Assembly: GCA_041392305.1 (NCBI GenBank)
Contig: JAWKMJ010000005.1
Span: forward strand, 101,913 to 165,912
Length of the DNA: 64,000 nucleotides
Direction of reading: 5' to 3'
Source of the DNA: JAGQYP01 sp041392305
Lineage (GTDB): Bacteria > Bacteroidota > Bacteroidia > Flavobacteriales_D > Crocinitomicaceae
A model generated the notes under the pieces. The model was not told where the DNA came from, made no database searches, and saw only the letters and a list, made by a program, of their open reading frames with translations. This document shows, in pieces, positions 15,010 through 23,887 of this stretch. The translations under genes were made by a program, and so were the position numbers. Each line of letters opens with the position of its first letter. Position 1 is the first letter of the stretch.

Positions 15010-16260
15010 ATGGAAGTACTTAAAATAGCAACAGCAGGAAGTGTGGATGATGGAAAGTCCACTTTGATTGGTCGGATTTTGTATGATACGAATTCATTGA
15101 CTGATGATAAATTGGAGGCAATTGAAAAAAATAGTCGATCTAAAGGATACGATTACTTGGATTTTTCTTTGGCAACAGATGGTTTGGTAGCAGAAAGGGA
15201 ACAGGGCATCACAATTGATGTGGCTCATATCTACTTTTCTACAAATAAAAGATCCTACATCATTGCGGATACTCCGGGTCACATTGAATATACTCGAAAC
15301 ATGGTTACCGGAGCCTCGACTTCTCAAGCATCCATTATTTTAGTGGACGCTCGAAATGGGGTGATCGAACAAACTAAACGACACTTTTTTATCAATAATT
15401 TATTGCGTGTAAAGGAGATCATTGTAGCTGTCAATAAAATGGATTTAGTGAATTTTGAGGAAGCTCGGTTCAATGAAATAAAAGATCAAATACAACAATT
15501 GGTTGATTCGGCTTCCTACAAAAATCAGAATATCACTTTCGTACCAATTTCGGCATTGAAAGGTGATAATGTGGTGAAGAAATCAGAAAACACAAACTGG
15601 TATACAGGAGAAACTTTGTTGGAGCATCTAGAAAAAATTGAAAACAAAGATGTTTTTGAAGAAGCGCAAGCAAGATTTCCCGTACAAACGGTGATCAGAC
15701 CAAAAACAGATGAATACCACGATTTTAGAGGGTATGCCGGCAAAATTTATGGAGGGGATTTATCTGTAGGTGATGAAGTGGTGATTCTACCTTCGGAAAC
15801 GAAATCAAAAATAAAAGAAATCCACTTTTTTAATGAGCAATTTCAAACGGCCAAAAGAGGTTCTTCTGTGACCATTACATTAGAAGATAATGTAAATGTT
15901 TCCAGAGGGGACATGATCGTAAAATCCAATGAAATACCTAAAGTGAGTAAATCACTCAATGCCACTATTTGCTGGATGGACAACAATCCACTTAAACCAC
16001 TATCCAAATATTATTTGCAACACGGGGTAAATAATGTAGCAACAAAAATAGAGTCGATTGATTCCATTTTAGCGACTGATTTTAGCGGAGAAACAACGGA
16101 AGTGACTGAATTGAATTTAAACGATATCGGTAAGGTTCAACTAAAAGTTAATAAACCTCTATTTTATGATTCCTACGATGAAAACAAAGGCAATGGAGCT
16201 TTTATTTTAATTGATAGTCAAACAAATACAACTGCAGGAGTAGGATTCATTTTAAATTAA
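15010..16260 (+). CDS. cysN: Sulfate adenylyltransferase subunit 1 (GTPase)
   Basis: The 416-residue protein is the EF-Tu-like GTPase subunit that drives APS synthesis. It has G1 GSVDDGKSTLIGR, the G2/G3 region with EREQGITIDVAHIYF and ADTPGH, and G4 NKMD. The beta-barrel domains follow and end at VGFILN. No C-terminal APS kinase (CysC) domain is present, so it is not the NodQ-type fusion. A bidirectional terminator closes the operon at 16281. Confidence 0.97.
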   Translation: MEVLKIATAGSVDDGKSTLIGRILYDTNSLTDDKLEAIEKNSRSKGYDYLDFSLATDGLVAEREQGITIDVAHIYFSTNKRSYIIADTPGHIEYTRNMVTGASTSQASIILVDARNGVIEQTKRHFFINNLLRVKEIIVAVNKMDLVNFEEARFNEIKDQIQQLVDSASYKNQNITFVPISALKGDNVVKKSENTNWYTGETLLEHLEKIENKDVFEEAQARFPVQTVIRPKTDEYHDFRGYAGKIYGGDLSVGDEVVILPSETKSKIKEIHFFNEQFQTAKRGSSVTITLEDNVNVSRGDMIVKSNEIPKVSKSLNATICWMDNNPLKPLSKYYLQHGVNNVATKIESIDSILATDFSGETTEVTELNLNDIGKVQLKVNKPLFYDSYDENKGNGAFILIDSQTNTTAGVGFILN

Positions 16261-16280
16261 TATAAATTCGAATAGAAAAA

Positions 16281-16302
16281 AAGGGAGTCCATCGACTCCC
16301 TT
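16281..16302. terminator. Bidirectional terminator after cysN
   Basis: Arms AAGGGAGTC and GACTCCCTT enclose CATC. A run precedes and T follows, so it can serve both cysN and the convergent protease gene that ends at 16325. Confidence 0.9.
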
Positions 16303-16324
16303 TTCCTATTCAAATAAATACTGA

Positions 16325-19300
16325 TTATTGTTTGATCAGCTTCACTATTTTAAGATCGCTATCATTTCGAACTTTCATGATGTACACTCCTTGAGCCTCA
16401 TTCGTAAGATCCAAGTTGATTTCCATTTCACCATTCAATTCTTTTTTGTAAACGATTCTTCCTCTGTCATCTGTGATTTCCATATTGCTAAACAAATTCA
16501 TACCAGTGAATTTCACAATATATTTTCCATCTGATGGGTTCGGATAGATAGAGATGGAATTCTCCTCATTTTCTCCTATTCCCACTCCAGTGATCGTCTC
16601 ACATGGAGAAGTCACCTCACAGTTTCCGTCTACAGTTGAAGTCACAATAACTGCATAGCTTCCATTTGCTGTAGCCGTATAACTTTGATTTGTTTCTCCA
16701 GCTATCAAAGCATTTCCGTTGTTACAATCGATCCATTGGTAAGTCGCTTGTGAACTTTGGTTTGAAGACAAAGTAAATCCACTAACCGAAACTGTAAAAC
16801 TCAAAGAAACAACCGTTGCATTTGTGTTTATCGTTGAATCACATCCATTTTGATCTGTCAAAACAGTCGTATTCGATGCTGTAGTCGTTGTTGTTGATCC
16901 ATCAGGGAAAGTATAAGTATCCCCATTACAGAAAGTCGCATTCACAGTTCCATTATAAGGAGTGAATACATTTACAGTGATAGGAGTACAAGTTGCAGCT
17001 GTTCCAACACATCCACCTGTTCCACGAACATAATATGTTGTTGTTGAAGTTGGGTTAACATTCAAGCTGGTTCCCGTTCCAACAGTTGTACCTCCACAAG
17101 ATCCGGAGTACCACTCCCAATCTGTTGCATCATTTAAGTTACCTGAAGTGATCGAAAGTGTAGATAATCCATTTGGACATACATTTGTTGCGGTAGCAGA
17201 TAAAGTTGGAGTTGATGCTTGATTACATACTCCTAAACAAATGGCCAATCCCCAAGAATCCAGTGATCCTCCATCTTGATTTGCTCCATCCGAAACAGTA
17301 AGTGTCCAAGTTCCATTAGGATCTTCTCCATTGAAAGCACTTAAGGCATCCACTGGTTGATAGGTTCCTCCTCCAACTGGTGGACAAGGTAAAGCTCCCG
17401 GAGTCGCTCCGTCATCAAAATTCAGATCCCAATCATTCTCATTATTACATACACCATCAAATAATGTAACCGTTGTATTTGAGGGAGAAGTTAATGTAAT
17501 CGTAATATCACTGATCCAAGTATGTTGACCAATCAAATCTACCACATCCAAATCTTGAATTGTTCCAGTTGCACCTGAAATAACCAATGTAGAAGTTACC
17601 GTTGGTGTACCTGAGGCAGAAATAGTTTTCGGTACATCTGTACTTGCATAAGTATTACATGTGCTCGTTTCAAATGAGAAACTAGCTGAAGCGGGTGCCG
17701 TTGAGCAAGAATTATTTGCAGTGACTCTCCAATAATACATGGTTCCAGCCGAAAGTCCTGATTCCACATAGGAATTGGTTGCGAGTCCGGTGGGATTAGA
17801 TACAATGCTCGCGAAACCTGGGTCCGATGCAATTTCAACATCGTAAGTTGCTCCTGGACCAGCATCCGACCACTGGAAGTTGATAGGAGAAGCAACTCCT
17901 GTCTGACCATCCGTTGGATAAGTTAATGTTACAGAACTTAAAGAACCTGCAGATACAGTTAAGGTCAATGCGATTTGTTTTGTCCCACTTGTTGAATTTG
18001 CTTGAAGAGTGAGATTATAAACTCCAGGTGTAACTCCAGCTGTACCCGATATAGTCAATGTTGAAGAACCAGCAGGTGTAACCGGATTGGTTGTAAAGGC
18101 AGAGCTTGCTCCACCAGGTAAACCGGAAAGAGAAAGCGTTACATTATCAGAATACCCACCGATGCTACCAATATCAATTGTGTATTGAGCATTGACACCT
18201 TGACAAACAGTTTGACTCGGCGATGTACATGCCAAAGTATAATCAAATGAGGCGCCTTGAATCTCGAAATCATTATCAGAAATATCGAAAAAAGTTCCGT
18301 TCTGAGCCATAACCATCACACGACAAGTTGCCGAAGGAGTATTGGGTACTGTAACAGTGTAAGACCCTGTATTAGGTACATCGTCCGCTAGTTGAGTTGG
18401 ATAAGTTTGACCTCCATCAATGGAAAGGAAAATATCTACATTCTGACAGTTTACATTGGCATTTGTAGTATTTGCTACATTCCACGTTACTGTTTCGGTA
18501 GTTAAAGCATTCCAAGTAATTCCTGTTGCATTTGGATAAGTTACAATAAACGGACCCGCAGTGGCATCAGTATTCATCGCGATATCAGCGTGATCAGTAC
18601 ATCCACCTCCAGCTGCTTGGTCACGAACAGTAACTCTAAAATCCATTGATCTTGACACAGAAGGCGTCACTTCCCAAGTTGGTGTAAGGTTACCTGCATT
18701 TAAATCTACAAGATTTGGAAAATAACGAGTTGGACTTGTTACCGGACTATTTGAACGATAATTTGGTCCATTTGTAGCCGTCGCAACTGGTGCTTGAGTT
18801 GAAATTTCATTATCCATTTGCTCCCAACAGTACAATAAGGTATTACCATCCGGATCTGTAGCCGTGCAAGTTAATGCAAATGGTGTGTTTGCAGGAACGT
18901 AGAAATTAGTTGTGGTCGCAGTAATCACTGGAGGATTGTTCGACAATGATGTTACCACCGGACAAGAAGTACTTAAAATGTGTGCGTCCATTTCCTGTAA
19001 AGAAATCCCGTGAAAATGATCATCTGAATTACTCTGAACATCTGGAGGACAAATACCAGCATAAGCCATAATTGTTGATCCTGATCCTGGCTCAACAGCA
19101 GTACTGTTATTTCTATTTCCACTACAAGAATTATTAAATGTATGATTACATCCAAACTGATGTCCCATTTCGTGTGCAACATAATCAATGTCGAATGGGT
19201 CTCCCACTGGTGCAGCAGAACCTGTCACTCCTCTTCCTTTAGATCCGTTGTTACATACAACACCTAATCCAGCTAATCCACCAGAGTTGGTTCCAAATAC

Positions 19301-20194
19301 GTGGCCGATATCATAATTTGCTGATCCAATTTGAGAGTCACAAGTCGATTGACATTGTGTAATCATGGAACTAGGATTTCCGTTTGTAAATGGATCGGAT
19401 CCAGAATTGGTATAAATGATATTATTGTTATTTGCTACGATTACCATTGTAATGGCCATATCTCTTTCATATACCCCATTTACGCGGTTCATCGTTGTTA
19501 CTTGTGCAGAAGCTGCAGCAGCAACTGTCCCTCCTTGGAAAGTTGTATATTCTCCTGTTGCACATAATGCCAATCTATATGTTCTTAACTGACAATCTCC
19601 AAACTGTCTCGTTACTGAAGGATCTACATCCATTAAATCGGAATTTCCTTCGAATTCACATACAGCGTTTTTATCTGTATAGAAATCGGCTTTCCAATAA
19701 GCCATGTGGATTTGATCATCTCCATGATAAACAGGATCAATGAAGAATTTTCCTTTCCCAGGAATCGTAATCATCGCATGAAAACCAAAAAGGGTGTAAT
19801 CGATCTTCCCATGAATGTTGGGATCGTCTTCGGCAATCACATCAAAGGTTCTGATGTTTGGGAATTCTTCTTTCAATCCCTCTGCCATAGTTGTGTTCTG
19901 CAACACGCGGTATCTTCTCTGACCACCATCCGGATCAGGAATATACATGTAAACTGAACTTCCAATCCCCTGACGGTCTCTGTGTTCCGCCAATGGAAGC
20001 TTGGATTTCAATTCGTTTAGGTCAATGAGTATTTTTCTGGACTTAGTAGTGTGAATGTATTGCGGTGCTTCGCTTGCTGGAACGTAAGTTGGACTATCTG
20101 TAAAGTAGTTTCCTACTTTAACCGAACCTTGACCGAAGACCATCGAACATAGCAAAATAGCCATGAACGAGCTCATCAAAGTAACTCTTTTCAT
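16325..20194 (-). CDS. Large secreted reprolysin-like metalloprotease with P-domain and T9SS sorting domain
   Basis: The start is ATG 20194, which gives a signal peptide (MKRVTLMSSFMAILLCSMVFG) and a 1289-residue protein. A propeptide is followed by an M12-type catalytic domain with HEMGHQFGCNH near residue 341 and cysteine-rich surroundings. Ig/fibronectin-like repeats lie at about 400-840, including a fibronectin type III-like stretch from PTDGQTGVASPINFQW. A proprotein-convertase P-domain occupies about 846-990, with LTSPSNTTVTLFDGV and DPNGTWTLTVSDGA. Further beta domains lead to a C-terminal sorting domain with SIYPNPSDGKYIVKF, ending KIVKLIKQ. It is an exported protease delivered to the surface. 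The extra in-frame codons upstream of ATG 20194 lack a leader. Confidence 0.93.
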   Translation of the reverse strand: MKRVTLMSSFMAILLCSMVFGQGSVKVGNYFTDSPTYVPASEAPQYIHTTKSRKILIDLNELKSKLPLAEHRDRQGIGSSVYMYIPDPDGGQRRYRVLQNTTMAEGLKEEFPNIRTFDVIAEDDPNIHGKIDYTLFGFHAMITIPGKGKFFIDPVYHGDDQIHMAYWKADFYTDKNAVCEFEGNSDLMDVDPSVTRQFGDCQLRTYRLALCATGEYTTFQGGTVAAAASAQVTTMNRVNGVYERDMAITMVIVANNNNIIYTNSGSDPFTNGNPSSMITQCQSTCDSQIGSANYDIGHVFGTNSGGLAGLGVVCNNGSKGRGVTGSAAPVGDPFDIDYVAHEMGHQFGCNHTFNNSCSGNRNNSTAVEPGSGSTIMAYAGICPPDVQSNSDDHFHGISLQEMDAHILSTSCPVVTSLSNNPPVITATTTNFYVPANTPFALTCTATDPDGNTLLYCWEQMDNEISTQAPVATATNGPNYRSNSPVTSPTRYFPNLVDLNAGNLTPTWEVTPSVSRSMDFRVTVRDQAAGGGCTDHADIAMNTDATAGPFIVTYPNATGITWNALTTETVTWNVANTTNANVNCQNVDIFLSIDGGQTYPTQLADDVPNTGSYTVTVPNTPSATCRVMVMAQNGTFFDISDNDFEIQGASFDYTLACTSPSQTVCQGVNAQYTIDIGSIGGYSDNVTLSLSGLPGGASSAFTTNPVTPAGSSTLTISGTAGVTPGVYNLTLQANSTSGTKQIALTLTVSAGSLSSVTLTYPTDGQTGVASPINFQWSDAGPGATYDVEIASDPGFASIVSNPTGLATNSYVESGLSAGTMYYWRVTANNSCSTAPASASFSFETSTCNTYASTDVPKTISASGTPTVTSTLVISGATGTIQDLDVVDLIGQHTWISDITITLTSPSNTTVTLFDGVCNNENDWDLNFDDGATPGALPCPPVGGGTYQPVDALSAFNGEDPNGTWTLTVSDGANQDGGSLDSWGLAICLGVCNQASTPTLSATATNVCPNGLSTLSITSGNLNDATDWEWYSGSCGGTTVGTGTSLNVNPTSTTTYYVRGTGGCVGTAATCTPITVNVFTPYNGTVNATFCNGDTYTFPDGSTTTTTASNTTVLTDQNGCDSTINTNATVVSLSFTVSVSGFTLSSNQSSQATYQWIDCNNGNALIAGETNQSYTATANGSYAVIVTSTVDGNCEVTSPCETITGVGIGENEENSISIYPNPSDGKYIVKFTGMNLFSNMEITDDRGRIVYKKELNGEMEINLDLTNEAQGVYIMKVRNDSDLKIVKLIKQ

Positions 20195-20407
20195 AACACT
20201 TGAATTATAAATTTTAACGGTTTTTAAGTAATCTCGCGGTAAGATACAAAACTTATCTTGTTTTGTCTGAGCCAAATATCCCCTGAAATTTGAATCCTAA
20301 TTCAAAAAAAAAGCGGAAAAAGTGTTAAATAACGGGGACTTCGATAAAATATCGAATGGTCATAATTTCTTCTTATTTGTTAAAATAAGATTAGAATAAG
20401 TTAAGGA

Positions 20408-20659
20408 CTAAATGGAAATAGCTTCAACTCCCTTCACCTCGGGAGCATGTCTTTTAATTGTTTCTTCGATACCACCTTTCACAGTAGTTGCGCTCATATT
20501 GCAATCAGCACACATTCCTTTCAATTCAATTCGAACAATGAAGTCTTCTGTGATTTCTACAAACTCACAATCTCCTCCATCGGATTGTAAAAAAGGTCTA
20601 ATCTCCTGCAACCCGGCTTCAATTTTCTGATGAAGCTCTTTATTTTCAACTGGACTCAT
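20408..20659 (-). CDS. NifU C-terminal domain protein (Fe-S carrier/scaffold)
   Basis: The 83-residue protein is a stand-alone NifU-like domain with the conserved SDGGDCEFVEI and GMCADCNMSATTVKGGIE segments. The CxxC ligates a transient [4Fe-4S] cluster for transfer to targets. It begins three bases after the Mrp gene ends. That pairing matches a cluster delivery pair. Length is that of the domain alone, which is common. Confidence 0.95.
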   Translation of the reverse strand: MSPVENKELHQKIEAGLQEIRPFLQSDGGDCEFVEITEDFIVRIELKGMCADCNMSATTVKGGIEETIKRHAPEVKGVEAISI

Positions 20660-20662
20660 ATG

Positions 20663-21766
20663 CTACCTTCTTGTGATTTCTACTAATCTGGTTTTAGGTA
20701 AATTTTCATTTCTCCATTTTACCTGGTCTACAAATGCATCAACTAATTCTTCAAATATCCTGGCATTCTCTGTTCCTTCTTGCAAAACGGCTGGATGACC
20801 TACATCTCCACCTTCTCTCACGCTCATCAATAATGGCATCTGACCCAATAATTTGACCTTCATCTGCTCTGCCAAACCTACTCCACCATCTTTTCCAAAA
20901 ATGTAGTATTTGTTATTTGGCAATTCTTCCGGTGTGAACCAAGACATATTTTCTACCAATCCAATGATCGGCACATTTACGTTTTCATTTCGGAACATGG
21001 AAATTCCTTTTCTTGCATCAGCTAAAGCAACTTCCTGTGGAGTAGTTACCACTACCGCACCTGTTAACTGGATATTCTGAACCAATGTTAATTGAATGTC
21101 TCCCGTTCCTGGAGGTAAATCCAGTAAAAGATAATCCAACTCCCCCCAATCTCCGTCATTGATCATTTGGGTTAAAGCCTTGGACTGCATGGATCCTCTC
21201 CATACGATGGCCTGATTCGGCTCCACGAAAAATCCCATGGATAAAATCTTCACTCCATAACTTTCAATGGGAACGATCATCTTCTTACCATCCTTTTCAA
21301 CGGATCTAGGTCGTGCATTAACCAAGTCAAACATGGTAGGCATGCTCGGACCATGAATATCTGCATCAATGAGACCAACTTTGTAGCCTTTTTTTGCCAA
21401 CCCAGCAGCTAAATTTGAAGTAATCGTAGATTTTCCAACCCCTCCCTTTCCAGAAGCAATGGCAATCACATTTTTTACTTCACTTAGATGTTTTCTCTGT
21501 TCTTGAGGTCGATCTTTTGGTAATCCTTCAATCTTGATATCTGCTTCAATTTCTTTTCCAAAGGCTCTTTCCAATGCGAACTCCAAAGCCTCTATCATTC
21601 GGGTTCTGGCATGCATGGCTGGATTAGAAACTTTAACTAAAAAGGATATTTTCTTCCCTTCAATCTCAATATCTGACACTAAATTCAATTCGGTGATTGA
21701 CTTTTTTAAGTCTGGCTCCACCACATTCTTTAGCGCCTCAAGTATATTTTCTGCTGTTAATTCCAT
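20663..21766 (-). CDS. mrp: Mrp/NBP35-type ATP-binding Fe-S carrier
   Basis: The start is ATG 21766 (MELTAENILEALKNV), which gives a 367-residue protein. An N-terminal DUF59 (MIP18-like) domain occupies about the first 90 residues. A P-loop ATPase domain follows with ASGKGGVGKSTITSN, DADIHGPSMP, LDLPPGTGDIQL and VENMSW. ApbC/Mrp members carry Fe-S clusters between proteins. A longer TTG start at 21811 was rejected. It is in an operon with the NifU-domain gene, so a role in cluster assembly is supported by both family and context. Confidence 0.95.
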   Translation of the reverse strand: MELTAENILEALKNVVEPDLKKSITELNLVSDIEIEGKKISFLVKVSNPAMHARTRMIEALEFALERAFGKEIEADIKIEGLPKDRPQEQRKHLSEVKNVIAIASGKGGVGKSTITSNLAAGLAKKGYKVGLIDADIHGPSMPTMFDLVNARPRSVEKDGKKMIVPIESYGVKILSMGFFVEPNQAIVWRGSMQSKALTQMINDGDWGELDYLLLDLPPGTGDIQLTLVQNIQLTGAVVVTTPQEVALADARKGISMFRNENVNVPIIGLVENMSWFTPEELPNNKYYIFGKDGGVGLAEQMKVKLLGQMPLLMSVREGGDVGHPAVLQEGTENARIFEELVDAFVDQVKWRNENLPKTRLVEITRR

Positions 21767-21837
21767 AGTCTGTCGAACAACAAATTTACAACCTAATTTG
21801 ATTGAAATCAATAGTATTTAGAACTAATCTAAATAAA

Positions 21838-22836
21838 TCAATTTTGAATAATCAATTTCATGGAGTGGGATTGTCCATTTTCAGAAAGACGAAACCAGTA
21901 TATTCCATTAGACAAAAGTAGATTTAAATCGTATTCCAATCCGATAAAAGACCCTTTGTCTATAATTCGACCGAATTGATCTATTAGAACGAAATGAGCA
22001 TTTCCAGGAGTAGACTTTTCCACTTTAAAATTCCCGTTTGAAGGGTTGGGATAAACCAAATAAGATCGTGTTGAAAGGGAAGCAGTATTCAGCCATTCCT
22101 GATTATGAATAACTCCAACAGCATCCAAATCAAACCCTCCTGATTCCCAGGGAGTCGGGAAAGGATCGTTAATCCAATTCCCCTGACTATCGAGTGTTCC
22201 AAAATTTGGGTCTATCGAACCTACACAATCTATAATTTTCACAAAACGAATTTGCTGCAGGTCGATTAATGGATCACCTGAAAGCTCACTCAAATCAAAT
22301 GGAGTTCCGAATCCTCCTCTGTATTTACCGGCCAGATTATGCAGATATTCAGGCATTAAAGTGCTGTAAGGACCCACTTGATTGGCAACACTGGTTTCTG
22401 AAATCGCATCAAAAGTAGCATAATGAATACCATCAGAAGAGACCGATACCAAAGCCAATTCCAAATAAGTATCTGAAAAGCTATTTTCAAATACAGCGAA
22501 ATCATAGCCCGGGCCATCCACAATTGGACTATCGAATAAAAGTATAGCTTCTCCTCCATCGCCCAAAGAAACAATTGAGTTGGGGTTTCCTTCTGCCATT
22601 CCTATGGCATCCGATGGCGAACCAAAAGAAGCTTTATTATTGCCTGAAATTTGATAATTTGTATCTGCTGCATTTAAATATCCTCGATGAAGTACAACAC
22701 CATTTGCCCAGGCTATAAATAATGAGGAATCTTTATGAATTGCATTAGACCCTATTTCTCCTGCAGCTGGAGCAAAAGATTGTCCCAAAACAAAAAAAGA
22801 CATCATACCAAATAATAAAGAGCAAATCTTATTCAA
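21838..22836 (-). CDS. T9SS-exported protein of the B12 operon, function unknown
   Basis: The 332-residue protein has a signal peptide (MNKICSLLFGMMSFFVLGQ) and one large domain with GDGGEAILLF, GPGYDFAVFENSF and ELALVSVSSDGIHYATF, ending in FDLDAVGVIH. I recall a secreted domain of this kind beside cobalamin-uptake genes in several phyla. A T9SS sorting domain with SYLVYPNPSNGNFKVEK follows. Its start overlaps the BtuG-like gene by 8 bp. Last in the operon behind the cobalamin riboswitch, it may bind or present corrinoid at the surface. That is an inference from context alone. Confidence 0.78.
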   Translation of the reverse strand: MNKICSLLFGMMSFFVLGQSFAPAAGEIGSNAIHKDSSLFIAWANGVVLHRGYLNAADTNYQISGNNKASFGSPSDAIGMAEGNPNSIVSLGDGGEAILLFDSPIVDGPGYDFAVFENSFSDTYLELALVSVSSDGIHYATFDAISETSVANQVGPYSTLMPEYLHNLAGKYRGGFGTPFDLSELSGDPLIDLQQIRFVKIIDCVGSIDPNFGTLDSQGNWINDPFPTPWESGGFDLDAVGVIHNQEWLNTASLSTRSYLVYPNPSNGNFKVEKSTPGNAHFVLIDQFGRIIDKGSFIGLEYDLNLLLSNGIYWFRLSENGQSHSMKLIIQN

Positions 22837-23887
22837 AAATCACCACTTTTTTAGGTAAATAACCAGTATTTATTTGTCTGATCAAACTTCCCGAAAAGGA
22901 ATGAACATAAATAGTTCCGGAGGAGGAATAATTATGAGCATCCATCAAATAGATCGAAGAATTTGGTTCATCTACATGTATCGCATACAAAGTCTGAACA
23001 TGTGAAATATCGAACCAGTTTGAATCCGTGACCATCTCAGTATCAGTATCTATTACACCAAGTTTTGGATGATTTCCATAGGCATCCGTATGGACAAAGT
23101 AAATTCCCATGCCGGTAGAAAAAATCTGGGTTATATTTAAACCAGAAAACTCTTGAACTACAACTCCCGAAAGAGGATCTATCCTTAATAAACGAGTTGA
23201 ATCAGAACCGTAATCTCCTCTTTTTATCAAATAAATATCTCCTTCAAAATCTGATACAATACTCCCAGGATTTTTACCTACTGTAATTCTGTTTAATTCT
23301 TGAAATGACTGTAAATCAATAACCGACACTGTCATATCATAATTAGGAAAGTCCAATCCTCCAGAATTACTAACATACAATTTTCCATTTGAAATCGCCA
23401 TGCCATCTGGATTTCGACCTATTTGAATGATATTTTCGGGATATAGTGTTGAGGTATCCATTTTAATTATCGTTCCATCAAAAGAACAGACATAGATCTT
23501 ATTTTCATATCCTACAATATTTCTTGGAGAGCGCCCAGTTCCGGAATCTGTCATGGGTATTTTTTTCAAAACAACTCCAGAATAAGCATCCAAAACTGTA
23601 ATCAAATTTGAATTATTAAGAACAATGTAGATTTTGCCTCCATAACGAAGCATATCATTTGCAACATCACCTAACATTTCATCATTGTTATTCAAGTAAA
23701 AACTTTGATGAAGAACATCATATTTATCATCGTAATAGGTTAGGGAAGCATTGTTTTGCTGAAACAACCCTTCACTAAGAACAAGTACTCCTTTTTCAAG
23801 GAAAACCTGATTTCCTTTAGGATCATCTTTCTTTTTACAACTCATAAAGAGAAGTAGAAGTGGTGCTATTTTAACGAGTAAATTCAT
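22829..23887 (-). CDS. BtuG-like surface lipoprotein (YncE/beta-propeller)
   Basis: The 352-residue protein has a lipobox FMSC at Cys17, followed by KKKDDPK. The KDD fits a Bacteroidetes lipoprotein export signal for surface display. The rest shows propeller-type blades with repeated beta strands, for example GGKIYIVLNNSNLITVLDAYSGVV, NGKLYVSNSGGLDF and MTVSVIDLQSFQELN. In Bacteroides, BtuG is a propeller lipoprotein that captures B12 beside BtuB. Here it follows the TonB receptor, overlapping its end by 17 bp and sharing the riboswitch. The gene-order and fold match supports the call; B12 binding is not shown. Confidence 0.78.
   Translation of the reverse strand: MNLLVKIAPLLLLFMSCKKKDDPKGNQVFLEKGVLVLSEGLFQQNNASLTYYDDKYDVLHQSFYLNNNDEMLGDVANDMLRYGGKIYIVLNNSNLITVLDAYSGVVLKKIPMTDSGTGRSPRNIVGYENKIYVCSFDGTIIKMDTSTLYPENIIQIGRNPDGMAISNGKLYVSNSGGLDFPNYDMTVSVIDLQSFQELNRITVGKNPGSIVSDFEGDIYLIKRGDYGSDSTRLLRIDPLSGVVVQEFSGLNITQIFSTGMGIYFVHTDAYGNHPKLGVIDTDTEMVTDSNWFDISHVQTLYAIHVDEPNSSIYLMDAHNYSSSGTIYVHSFSGSLIRQINTGYLPKKVVIFE

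Noticed and set aside
19331..19957. Plus-strand ORFs inside the large metalloprotease gene
   Set aside because: The minus-strand frame carries HEMGHQFGCNH and continuous protease sequence. The plus-strand frames show no domain.
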